A stretch of 64,000 nt of DNA from Pararoseomonas baculiformis (GTDB lineage: Bacteria; Pseudomonadota; Alphaproteobacteria; Acetobacterales; Acetobacteraceae). Positions within the stretch are counted from its first letter, which is position 1, and each line of letters starts with the position of its first letter. Location of the stretch: assembly GCF_017813395.1 (NCBI RefSeq), contig NZ_JAGIZB010000015.1:1-64000 (forward strand), in the 5' to 3' direction. The translations under genes were made by a program, and so were the position numbers. The notes under the pieces were generated by a model. That model saw nothing but the letters and a program-made list of their open reading frames with translations, made no database searches and was not told the origin of the DNA. Below, in pieces: positions 29,112-36,614 of the stretch.

Positions 29112-29849
29112 ATGGACCTGCCGCCCGCCCCCATCCTGGCCGCGACCCTGGCCACCGCCCTGGTCGCGGGGCTGGCGCGCGGCTTCTCGGGCTTCGGCGC
29201 CGCGCTGATCTTCATCCCGCTCGCCAGCGCCACCCTCGGCCCACGCGTCGCCGCGCCCTTGCTGATGCTGGTGGACAACATCACCGCGCTTCCGCTGGTG
29301 CCCGGTGCCTGGCGCGGGGCGGAGCGGAGCGAGGTCGCCTCCCTCACTGCCGGCGCCCTGCTGGGCGCGCCGGCCGGCGCCTGGTTGCTGCTCCACCTGG
29401 ACCCCGGGGCGCTCCGCTGGGGCATGTGCCTCCTCGCCATCGCCATGCTGGCCCTGCTCGCCTCGGGCTGGCGCTATCACGGGCGCCCCGCCCTTCCCCT
29501 CTCCCTCGCTGTCGGCGCCAGCTCCGGCCTGTTCTCGGGCGCGGCGCAGATGGGCGGCCCGCCCGTGGTCGCCTACTGGCTGGGCGGCGCCATCCCCGCG
29601 GCGCGGGTGCGCGCGAACATCGTCCTCTTCTTCGCCGCCAGCGGGCTCATCAGCGCCGCCACCTACCTCGTCAGCGGCCTCCTCACGGCGGAGGTCGTGC
29701 TGCTCTCCGCCCTCGTCGCGCCCACCTACGGGCTGGGGCTGTGGTGCGGCAGCCGCCTCTTCGGCCTGGCCAGCGAGGCCAGCTTCCGCCGCGTCTGCTT
29801 CCTGCTCATCGCGCTCGCCGCGCTGATCGGCCTGCCGCTCTGGGGATGA
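29112..29849 (+). CDS. TauE/SafE family sulfite-exporter-like permease
   Basis: A 245-residue membrane protein with about eight hydrophobic segments. It shows the TauE/SafE repeat pattern, with GLARGFSGFGAALIFIPLA near the N-terminus and GASSGLFSGAAQMGGPPVVAYWL in the second half. The family moves sulfite, sulfoacetate or other small organosulfur anions across the inner membrane. No sulfur-metabolism genes are adjacent, so the substrate is open. It ends 21 bases before the convergent histidine-kinase gene. Confidence 0.88.
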   Translation: MDLPPAPILAATLATALVAGLARGFSGFGAALIFIPLASATLGPRVAAPLLMLVDNITALPLVPGAWRGAERSEVASLTAGALLGAPAGAWLLLHLDPGALRWGMCLLAIAMLALLASGWRYHGRPALPLSLAVGASSGLFSGAAQMGGPPVVAYWLGGAIPAARVRANIVLFFAASGLISAATYLVSGLLTAEVVLLSALVAPTYGLGLWCGSRLFGLASEASFRRVCFLLIALAALIGLPLWG

Positions 29850-29870
29850 GCCGTCTGGAAATGACCCTGG

Positions 29871-31277
29871 TCAGGCCGGCAGGTTCACCAGCGCGGCCAG
29901 CCCGCCCTCCGGCCTGTTCTGCAGCACCACGTCGCCCCCATGGGCGCGCAGGATGTTGCGCGCGATGGGCAGGCCGAGCCCGACCCCGCCCGTCTCGCGG
30001 TTCCGGCTCACCTCCAGCCGCCGGAAGGGCTGGAACACCGCCTCCTGGCTCTCCACGGGAATGCCCGGCCCATCATCCACCACCCGCAGATGGATCTGCC
30101 CGCCCGAGGGCGGGGAAAGGATCACCCGCGCGCCGCCACCGTAATTGGCCGCGTTCGCCACCAGATTGGCGAGGGCGCGCTTGAGCGCGATCGGCCGGCC
30201 ACGCAGCGTCAGCCGCTCCGGCCCGGAATAGGTGAAGGCCTCCGGATCCACATCTGGCCGGGCATCCGCCGCCTCGTCGAGCACGGTCCGGCACAGCGCC
30301 GCGATGTCCAGCGGCACGGAAGGCTCCGCTGCCGCGTCGTCCCGCGCGAAGGCGAGGGTGGCGTTCACCATCGCCTCCATCTCCTCCAGATCGGCCAGCA
30401 TCTTCGCGCGCTGCTCGTCATCCTCCATGAACTCGGCGCGCAGCTTCAGCCGCGTGATGGGCGTGCGCAGGTCATGGCCGATCGCGGCCAGCATCTGCGT
30501 CCGGTCGCCCACGAAGCGGCGGATCCGCTCCGCCATGGTGTTGAAGGCATGCGCCGCGGTCGCGACCTCCAGCGGGCCGTCCTCCGGCATCGGCGGCGCG
30601 TTCACGTCCCGCCCCAGCGCATTGGCGGCGCGCGCCAGGTCGCGCACCGGCCGCGTCAGCCGCCGCGTCGCCCAGACGATCAGCAGCGCTGCCGCCGCCG
30701 TCATCAGCAGGAAGGCCATCAGGAAGGTTTCGGAATGCCAGGGGCGTGGCGTCGGCATGTGCACGCTGATGTTCAGCCACCCCGTCCCATCCGGCAGCTG
30801 GATGGCCAGGTAGATCCGGCCGAAGCGCATTCCTGCCTGGACCTCCCGCGGGCGCAGCCGCGGCGGCCCGCCCATCATGAAATCCGGGCGCACCATGCGC
30901 AGCACGGGCGGCGGCGCCGGCAGCATTCCCACCCGCACGACCGGCTGGTCGTCCAGCGTCGCCTCAAGCCCCTGCGGCAGCTCAATATCGGAGAGAATGG
31001 AGCTGCGCCGCTCCGGCGGCGCCACCACGATGGCCCGCCACAGCCCGAAGAGCCGGGCGGACATCTCGCGCTCCGTCGCGGCGCGCTGCAGGTCCACGCG
31101 ATCCAGCGCATGGATGGTCAGCCCCGCCGCCTGCACCGCCATCAGGGCCAGCAGCAGGAACAGCGCCGTCCGCCCCGCGAGGCTCGGCGGCAGGATGCGG
31201 CGGAGCACCGAGCGTGCGCGCCCCTTCACAGGAAGGCGCGCATCAGGCGGCCCGCTCCACATCGGCGGCCAGCACAT
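29871..31277 (-). CDS. Sensor histidine kinase, EnvZ-like
   Basis: A membrane kinase of up to 468 residues. It has a membrane helix (about 38-57), a periplasmic sensor region (about 58-184), a second helix (about 185-203), a HAMP domain (about 204-258), a phosphoacceptor His at about 268 in AAIGHDLRTPITRL, and a HATPase domain with LVANAANYGG, DDGPGIP and GGVGLGLPI. It pairs with the response regulator encoded just upstream, whose 3' end it overlaps. The start is not fixed: ATG at 31277 or 31262, or GTG at 31229, 13 bases after the regulator stop, are all possible and none has a good ribosome binding site. Confidence 0.92.
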   Translation of the reverse strand: MCWPPMWSGPPDARLPVKGRARSVLRRILPPSLAGRTALFLLLALMAVQAAGLTIHALDRVDLQRAATEREMSARLFGLWRAIVVAPPERRSSILSDIELPQGLEATLDDQPVVRVGMLPAPPPVLRMVRPDFMMGGPPRLRPREVQAGMRFGRIYLAIQLPDGTGWLNISVHMPTPRPWHSETFLMAFLLMTAAAALLIVWATRRLTRPVRDLARAANALGRDVNAPPMPEDGPLEVATAAHAFNTMAERIRRFVGDRTQMLAAIGHDLRTPITRLKLRAEFMEDDEQRAKMLADLEEMEAMVNATLAFARDDAAAEPSVPLDIAALCRTVLDEAADARPDVDPEAFTYSGPERLTLRGRPIALKRALANLVANAANYGGGARVILSPPSGGQIHLRVVDDGPGIPVESQEAVFQPFRRLEVSRNRETGGVGLGLPIARNILRAHGGDVVLQNRPEGGLAALVNLPA

Positions 31278-31962
31278 AGCCGCCGCCGCGCACGGTCTTG
31301 ATCAGGCTCGGATTGCGCCCGTCATCCTCCAGCTTGCGGCGGAGGCGGGAGACGGCGACATCGATTGCACGGTCGAAAGGCCCGGCCTGGCGGCCCCGCA
31401 GCAGGTCCATGAGCATGTCGCGCGTCAGCACGCGGTTGGGCCGCTCCACTAGCACGGTCAGCAGCTCGTACTCGCCGCCGGTCAGCGGAACCTCCGCGCC
31501 GTCAGGGTTCAGCAGCCGCCGGCGTTGCGGCTCCAGCGTCCAGCCACCGAAGCGGATGGCGCTGGGCAGCGGGTCGCGCCGGGCCCCCTCGCCATGGGCG
31601 CGGCGCATCACGGCGCGGATGCGCGCCAGCAGCTCACGTGGGTTGAAGGGCTTCGCCACATAGTCGTCCGCGCCCAGCTCCAGCCCGACGATCCGGTCCG
31701 TCTCCTCCCCCATGGCGGTGAGCATCACGATCGGCACGTCGGACTGGCCGCGCAGCCAGCGGGCGAAGTCCAGGCCGGACTCCCCGGGCATCATCAGGTC
31801 CAGGATCACGATGTGGTACCGGCCCAGCGGCCAGGCCCTGCGTGCCTCCCGCGCCTCGCGCGCCGTGGTCACGCGGAAGCCCTGCTTCTCCAGGAAGCGG
31901 GCCAGAAGCTCGCGGATCTCGCGGTCATCATCGACGACCAGGATGTGCGGGGCGGGTTCCAT
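31243..31962 (-). CDS. OmpR-family response regulator
   Basis: A 239-residue two-domain regulator. The receiver domain (about 1-120) has the acidic pocket VVDDDREI, the phosphoacceptor Asp at 55 (ILDLMMPG) and the conserved Lys in DDYVAKPFNP. The C-terminal winged-helix domain (about 140-235) ends with SLIKTVRGGGYVLAADV, typical of OmpR proteins. It is the first gene of the two-gene unit with the EnvZ-like kinase. Targets are unknown. Confidence 0.95.
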   Translation of the reverse strand: MEPAPHILVVDDDREIRELLARFLEKQGFRVTTAREAREARRAWPLGRYHIVILDLMMPGESGLDFARWLRGQSDVPIVMLTAMGEETDRIVGLELGADDYVAKPFNPRELLARIRAVMRRAHGEGARRDPLPSAIRFGGWTLEPQRRRLLNPDGAEVPLTGGEYELLTVLVERPNRVLTRDMLMDLLRGRQAGPFDRAIDVAVSRLRRKLEDDGRNPSLIKTVRGGGYVLAADVERAA

Positions 31963-32212
31963 GCGCTGTTACATAGCGCGCCCGGGCGCCATGTCGCGGG
32001 GGCCGTTGTTACATTCCATGTCTGAAGGGCTTCCCGTTGCCTGGCGTTTCACCGGCGCGCCCGGGTCCTTGGATCTGCGCCCCGCAGCCACCAGTTAGGG
32101 GGCGTGCCAGGGCCCCTCGCCCCCCTATCCCCCGGGGCCTTGCACGCAACGGCGGCGGGTGGATTCGCATCCCCCCTTGTCGCGGCCCCCGCCGCCGTCC
32201 ACCACCTTCCCC

Positions 32213-32863
32213 ATGCATCCTCCTCCGGAATGGGCCGAGCGCGGCCTGGCGGCCCTTGCCGGGCTGGATCCCGCGCTTCACTGCGTCCTGGCGCGCTGCG
32301 GCCCCCTGCCCTGGCGGCGGCGCCCGCGCGGCTTCCCGGGCTTGCTCCGGACCATCTGCGGCCAGCAGATCAGCAACCGCGCCGCGGGCGCCATCTGGGC
32401 AAGGCTCAGCGCCATCCCCGGCGCGCTGGAACCCGCCACCCTGCTGCTTCTGGACGACGCCACCCTCTGCGGGGCCGCGGGGCTTTCCCGCCCCAAGGCC
32501 GCCCATGCCCGCAGCCTCGCCACAGCCATCCTGGAGGGAAGGCTGCGCCTGGAGGCTCTACCGGACATGCCGGACGAGGAAGCGGTGGCCCATCTCTGCA
32601 CCATCCGTGGCCTCGGCCGCTGGACCGCCCAGGTCCATCTCCTCTTCGCGGAGGACCGGCCGGATATCTTCCCCGAAGGCGACATCGCCCTTGCCGCCTC
32701 CCTCGCCCATCTGCGCGAACTTCCCGCGCGTCCCGCCCCGAAGGCCCTCACCGCGCTCGCGGCGGAATGGCGCCCCTATCGGTCCCTCGCCGCCCGCCTG
32801 CTCTGGCACAACTGGCGGCACGCCACCGGCCGCCCCGGCGCGGATCCAGAGGATGACGGCTGA
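32213..32863 (+). CDS. DNA-3-methyladenine glycosylase II-like protein (HhH-GPD)
   Basis: A 216-residue base-excision repair glycosylase of the AlkA group. The helix-hairpin-helix is seen in IRGLGRWTAQVHLLF, and the catalytic Asp in FPEGDIALAAS follows at the expected distance. FPGLLRTICGQQISNRAA matches the substrate-domain helix of the superfamily. It lacks the N-terminal AlkA beta domain, so it is the short form. The ATG at 32213 gives a normal start. The VOC gene begins 1 base after its stop. Confidence 0.88.
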   Translation: MHPPPEWAERGLAALAGLDPALHCVLARCGPLPWRRRPRGFPGLLRTICGQQISNRAAGAIWARLSAIPGALEPATLLLLDDATLCGAAGLSRPKAAHARSLATAILEGRLRLEALPDMPDEEAVAHLCTIRGLGRWTAQVHLLFAEDRPDIFPEGDIALAASLAHLRELPARPAPKALTALAAEWRPYRSLAARLLWHNWRHATGRPGADPEDDG

Positions 32864-32864
32864 C

Positions 32865-33257
32865 ATGAACCCACCCGACCTCACCGGCGGCCGCACCATC
32901 ACCTTCCTCTACACGGACGACCTGCCCCGCCTCTCCCGCTTCTACGAGGAGGTGCTCGGGCTCGCCTGCGTGGTGGACCAGGGACGCTGCCGGATCCTGC
33001 GCGCCAGCCCGACCGCCCTGATCGGCATCTGCGACATCCCCGGTCGGCCCAGGGGTACGGACGGGGTGCTGGTCAGCTTCGCCGTTGAGGATCTGGACGC
33101 CGCCCATGCGGCGCTCTCCGCCCGCGGCGTGCGCTTCGAGGGCCCGGTGAGCCTCGGCATGGGCGGCACGGTCCGCAGCGCCTTCTTCCGGGATCCGGAG
33201 GGCTACCGGCTGGAGATCCAGTCCTTCCTCCAGGACGGACTGCCCTGGCTTCCCTGA
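32865..33257 (+). CDS. VOC/glyoxalase superfamily protein
   Basis: A 130-residue vicinal-oxygen-chelate protein with the paired beta-alpha-beta pattern. ITFLYTDDLPRLSRFYEEVLGL begins module one, and VSFAVEDLDAAHAALSARG with FFRDPEGYRLEIQ forms module two, with the C-terminal Glu a probable metal ligand. Members include glyoxalases, dioxygenases and antibiotic-binding proteins, so the role is undefined. The ATG at 32865 fits the upstream AGAGGA; an in-frame ATG at 32853 overlapping the glycosylase gene is the alternative. Confidence 0.85.
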   Translation: MNPPDLTGGRTITFLYTDDLPRLSRFYEEVLGLACVVDQGRCRILRASPTALIGICDIPGRPRGTDGVLVSFAVEDLDAAHAALSARGVRFEGPVSLGMGGTVRSAFFRDPEGYRLEIQSFLQDGLPWLP

Positions 33258-33261
33258 GCCC

Positions 33262-33414
33262 TCAATAACCCAGCGCCACCGCCACCTCGCCCAGCAGCCA
33301 AAGGGAGGGAAAGGTGATGACGAAGGCCAGCATGGCTTCGCGGATCGTATCATTCGGGACGATCGGGCGTGTCGCGGCATGGAGGTATCGCATGGGCAGC
33401 AATGAACAAAACAT
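33262..33414 (-). CDS. Possible small membrane protein
   Basis: A 50-codon frame on the minus strand that ends 4 bases from the VOC stop. From the internal ATG at 33393 (MRYLHAATRPIVPN) the 43-residue product has a basic N-terminus and one hydrophobic helix (AMLAFVITFPSLWLLGEVAVAL). From that point the third codon positions are strongly G/C, as in true genes here, while the first seven codons are not. AAGG lies before the longer start at 33414. No family is recognised. The only support is coding bias and the clean helix. Confidence 0.42.
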   Translation of the reverse strand: MFCSLLPMRYLHAATRPIVPNDTIREAMLAFVITFPSLWLLGEVAVALGY

Positions 33415-33642
33415 GAACAACCTTGGCAAGCAAAGACCGCCGCCATGAGTCGCGCGGGCCGCCCCCCGTGGCCTGGCCGCATCACTCCGCTCCGCCCTCC
33501 GAAACCCTGGTGCAGCGCCGGGCGTCTTTCACCCGAGGCGCATGCCCCGGGCGGAAGATCGCCGCAGCCTCTCGCCCCGGCACGCGACTTGCTGCAACCA
33601 TGGCGCGGCGGCCCATCCCGGCCACGCATAACGGAGGACAGG

Positions 33643-35145
33643 GTGCCGGCCTTCGACGAAATGAGTGAGGGGAGCCGGATCCGCTCCCCCTATGCGGAAA
33701 TCGCCCGCTATCTCGATGCCGCGGGCAGCGCGGCACTGGAAGCCAAGAGGCGGGAGGCCGAGGTGCTTTTCCGCCGGATCGGCGTCACCTTCGCCGTCTA
33801 TGACCAGGGCGGCGATCCCGAGCGCCTGATCCCCTTCGACGTGATACCCCGCATCATCGCCCGGCAGGAATGGGAACACCTCCGCCGCGGGCTGGAGCAG
33901 CGTGTCCGCGCCCTGAACTTCTTCCTCGCCGATATCTACGGCCCCCGCCGCATCCTGCGGGAAGGCCTGGTCCCGGCCGAGCTGGTCCTCAAGAACGAGG
34001 GCTACCGGAGCGTCATGGAGGGCTTCACCCCGCCGGGTGGGGTTTACACGGTCGTCTCGGGCATCGACCTCGTCCGCACCGGCGCCGAGGAGTTCTTCGT
34101 GCTCGAGGATAACTGCCGCGTCCCCTCCGGCGTCTCCTACATGCTGGAGAACAGGGAGGCGATGATGCGCCTCCTGCCCAATCTCTGTGCTTCCCACCGC
34201 ATCGCCCCGGTGAGCCACTACCCCGAGGAGCTGCTCGAAACCCTGAAGTCGCTCGCCCCTCCGGCCTGCCAGGGCGAGCCCACCGTGGCGGTGCTCACGC
34301 CTGGCCCCTTCAACTCCGCCTATTACGAGCACTCCTTCCTCGCCGATGAGATGGGCGTGGAGCTGGTCGAGGGCGCCGACCTTTTCGTGCGCGATGACAC
34401 CGTGTTCATGCGCACCACCGCCGGCCCGCGCCGCGTGGACGTGATCTACCGCCGCGTGGATGACGAGTTCCTGGACCCGCAGGCCTTCCGCCCGGATTCC
34501 ATGCTTGGCGTGCCCGGGCTGATCTCCGCCTATCTCAAGGGCCGAGTCACCCTGGCCAATGCGCCCGGTGCGGGCGTGGCGGATGACAAGGCCGTCTATC
34601 CCTTCGTGCCGGACATGATCCGCTTCTACCTCTCCGAGGAACCGATCCTGCGGAACGTGCCGACCTATATGTGCGAGCGCGACGAAGACCGCGCCTATGT
34701 GCTGGACCATCTGCATGAGTTGGTGGTGAAGCTTGCCCGCGGCTCGGGCGGCTACGGCATGCTGGTGGGCCCGCACAGCACCGCGGAGCAGCGCGAGACC
34801 TTCGCCGCCCGCATCCGTGAGAAGCCGGCCGACTACATCGCCCAGCCCACCCTCGCGCTCTCCACCGTGCCGACCCTCTGCGAGGCCGGCATGGCGCCGC
34901 GCCACGTGGATCTGCGCCCCTTCATCCTCTTCGGACGCGAGCAGGTCCGCATGGTGCCTGGCGGGCTCACCCGCGTCGCGCTGCGGGAGGGCTCGCTCGT
35001 CGTGAACTCCTCCCAGGGCGGCGGCACGAAAGACACCTGGGTGCTGGAGGAGGATCCCCCGCCCATGACACAATCCATGGGCAGCAAGGGCATGAGCCAG
35101 AGCATGGGCGGGATGACCCAGAGCCTGGGCGGGAGCCAGGGCTGA
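33643..35145 (+). CDS. Circularly permuted ATP-grasp type 2 protein (DUF404/DUF407)
   Basis: A 500-residue protein of the circularly permuted ATP-grasp family. VLEDNCRVPSGVSYMLENRE and GSGGYGMLVGP are hallmark segments. Such proteins are predicted ATP-dependent carboxylate-amine ligases that act with an alpha-E protein and often a transglutaminase, possibly in peptide tagging; no reaction is proven to my knowledge. The GTG at 33643 is chosen because GGAGGA lies 5 bases upstream; ATG at 33661 is the alternative. The last 26 residues form an unusual Met/Ser/Gln/Gly tail with three loose repeats. The stop overlaps the next gene in TGATG. Confidence 0.9.
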   Translation: MPAFDEMSEGSRIRSPYAEIARYLDAAGSAALEAKRREAEVLFRRIGVTFAVYDQGGDPERLIPFDVIPRIIARQEWEHLRRGLEQRVRALNFFLADIYGPRRILREGLVPAELVLKNEGYRSVMEGFTPPGGVYTVVSGIDLVRTGAEEFFVLEDNCRVPSGVSYMLENREAMMRLLPNLCASHRIAPVSHYPEELLETLKSLAPPACQGEPTVAVLTPGPFNSAYYEHSFLADEMGVELVEGADLFVRDDTVFMRTTAGPRRVDVIYRRVDDEFLDPQAFRPDSMLGVPGLISAYLKGRVTLANAPGAGVADDKAVYPFVPDMIRFYLSEEPILRNVPTYMCERDEDRAYVLDHLHELVVKLARGSGGYGMLVGPHSTAEQRETFAARIREKPADYIAQPTLALSTVPTLCEAGMAPRHVDLRPFILFGREQVRMVPGGLTRVALREGSLVVNSSQGGGTKDTWVLEEDPPPMTQSMGSKGMSQSMGGMTQSLGGSQG

Positions 35146-36086
35146 TGCTCGCGCGCACCGCAGACAGCCTCTTCTGGCTTGGCCGCTACATGGAACGCGC
35201 CGGCAATGTCGCGCGCGGCCTCAACGCCACGCTCCGCATGGCCTCCCTTGCCGCCCCGCGCGGGACGGAGACCGCGGAATGGGCCGGCTTCCTCGATGCC
35301 ACCGGCACCAGGGGCCACTACCAGGAGCTCTATGGCGATCCCACGCCCGACCAGGCCGCCCGCTGGCTTACCCTGGACACGCTGAACCTCTCCTCCATTG
35401 CCTCCTGCTTCGAGTCAGCGCGCCGCAACGCCCGGGCCGTTCGCACCGCGCTGACCGTGGATATGTGGGAAGCGGTGAACGATACCTGGATCGACCTCCG
35501 CAAGCTCGACCCGGGCGAGGCCGGCGGCGACCGGCTCATGGGCTTCAATGACTGGGTCATGGCCCGCACCGTCCTGTTCAACGGCGCGGCCATGGACACC
35601 ATGCTGCGGGACGATGCCTGGCGCTTCGTGCGGTTGGGCGTGATGCTGGAACGGGCGGACAACACAGCCCGCCTTCTCGCCTCCCGCATCTCGGCCTTCG
35701 GCGTGGCGGCGGATGAGGACGCCTCGAACCACGCCCAGTGGCAGGCGTTGCTCCGCTCCGTGGCGGCGCTGCGCGCCTACCAGCACCTGTTCCGAGAGCG
35801 GCTGCGGGCCGCGCGGGTGGTGGAACTGCTGCTGATGCGGCCGGAGCACCCGCGATCCGTCAGCGCCTGCTACGAGGAGGTTAACGATATCCTCGGCGTG
35901 CTCGCCATGTCCGATGGCGAGGACCGCGTGGCCTGCCGGCGGCTTGCCGCGGCCCTGCGCGGCCGCTGCGTGGAGCACACGCCGGCCCGCCTGATGGATG
36001 GCGGGCTGAAAACGGTGATCGACGAGATCATCGCCGGCAACGGGCGGCTCGGCGCCTCGATCGGGAAGTGCTTCCTCATCGGCTGA
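35145..36086 (+). CDS. Alpha-E domain protein (DUF403)
   Basis: A 313-residue all-helical protein of the alpha-E family. Conserved segments are TADSLFWLGRYMERA at the start, RWLTLDTLNLSSIASCFESARRNAR in the middle and LGVMLERADNTARLLASRI. It is always found with the ATP-grasp partner, here coupled through a 1-base TGATG overlap. No transglutaminase or N-terminal nucleophile peptidase, frequent third members of this cluster, is adjacent. Function is unknown. Confidence 0.9.
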   Translation: MLARTADSLFWLGRYMERAGNVARGLNATLRMASLAAPRGTETAEWAGFLDATGTRGHYQELYGDPTPDQAARWLTLDTLNLSSIASCFESARRNARAVRTALTVDMWEAVNDTWIDLRKLDPGEAGGDRLMGFNDWVMARTVLFNGAAMDTMLRDDAWRFVRLGVMLERADNTARLLASRISAFGVAADEDASNHAQWQALLRSVAALRAYQHLFRERLRAARVVELLLMRPEHPRSVSACYEEVNDILGVLAMSDGEDRVACRRLAAALRGRCVEHTPARLMDGGLKTVIDEIIAGNGRLGASIGKCFLIG

Positions 36087-36404
36087 GTTAGGCGGCGGGA
36101 GGGCGGCCTGCTCTCCCGTCCGGTGCCGCTTAGATCGGCAGGTCCTCAGCCATGCCATTCGGTGCATGGGGCAGCCCGGACACGCCGCCGGGAAGCCGGA
36201 CCAGAGTTCCGAGGCCCGCTTCCGCGCATGGTTCACGGATGCAGGCGCGCGGTGCGCCGTGTCGAGATCTGCGACGCAGGAAGGCTGCTCGGCGAGGAGG
36301 GCTGCCGCCCGGCAACTGGGGGCGGTGTGTCGGCTGGGTCACAGGATTGAAAGGAATCATCACGAGACTGTGAATGCCGGCAATTCTGAAGCTAGGCTTC
36401 TCCC
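36087..36404 (+). other. Intergenic region without a supported gene
   Basis: These 318 bases hold no frame with convincing coding bias. A short inverted repeat (CGGGAG at 36096-36101 with CTCCCG at 36113-36118) lies just after the alpha-E stop and may end that transcript. The 3' part is less G/C-rich and contains TTGAAAGGAATCATC (36348-36362), which could be part of a promoter for the small gene that follows. Confidence 0.4.
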
Positions 36405-36602
36405 ATGAGCAGCTTCCGCACCCAGGCCATCGCTGGCCGTGTCGTCCTGGTTCATGACATGCCGGACCAGGTCGTCGTCTCCGAATTCGATGCGGCCGAG
36501 GCCGCGACTCTCATCCGCCAGCTGGAGGATTCGCTGGCGGAGGTGCTGCGCGGCCTCGCCCAGCAGGCGAGCGGACCGCTCAGGCCGGAGATGGTGGGCT
36601 AG
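36405..36602 (+). CDS. Small protein of unknown function
   Basis: A 65-residue product (MSSFRTQAIAGRVVLVHDMPDQVVV...) with a short beta-like N-terminal half and an amphipathic helix (FDAAEAATLIRQLEDSLAEVLRGLAQQ). Codon bias matches the host and the reading frame is not the shadow of another gene. No good ribosome binding site is visible. It ends 12 bases from the alaS stop on the other strand. No family is recognised. Confidence 0.45.
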   Translation: MSSFRTQAIAGRVVLVHDMPDQVVVSEFDAAEAATLIRQLEDSLAEVLRGLAQQASGPLRPEMVG

Positions 36603-36614
36603 GCCCACCGCCTC

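Noticed and set aside
36152-36373. 73-codon plus-strand frame before the small gene at 36405
   Set aside because: Arg/Pro/Gly-rich with no coding bias or ribosome binding site; treated as noncoding.
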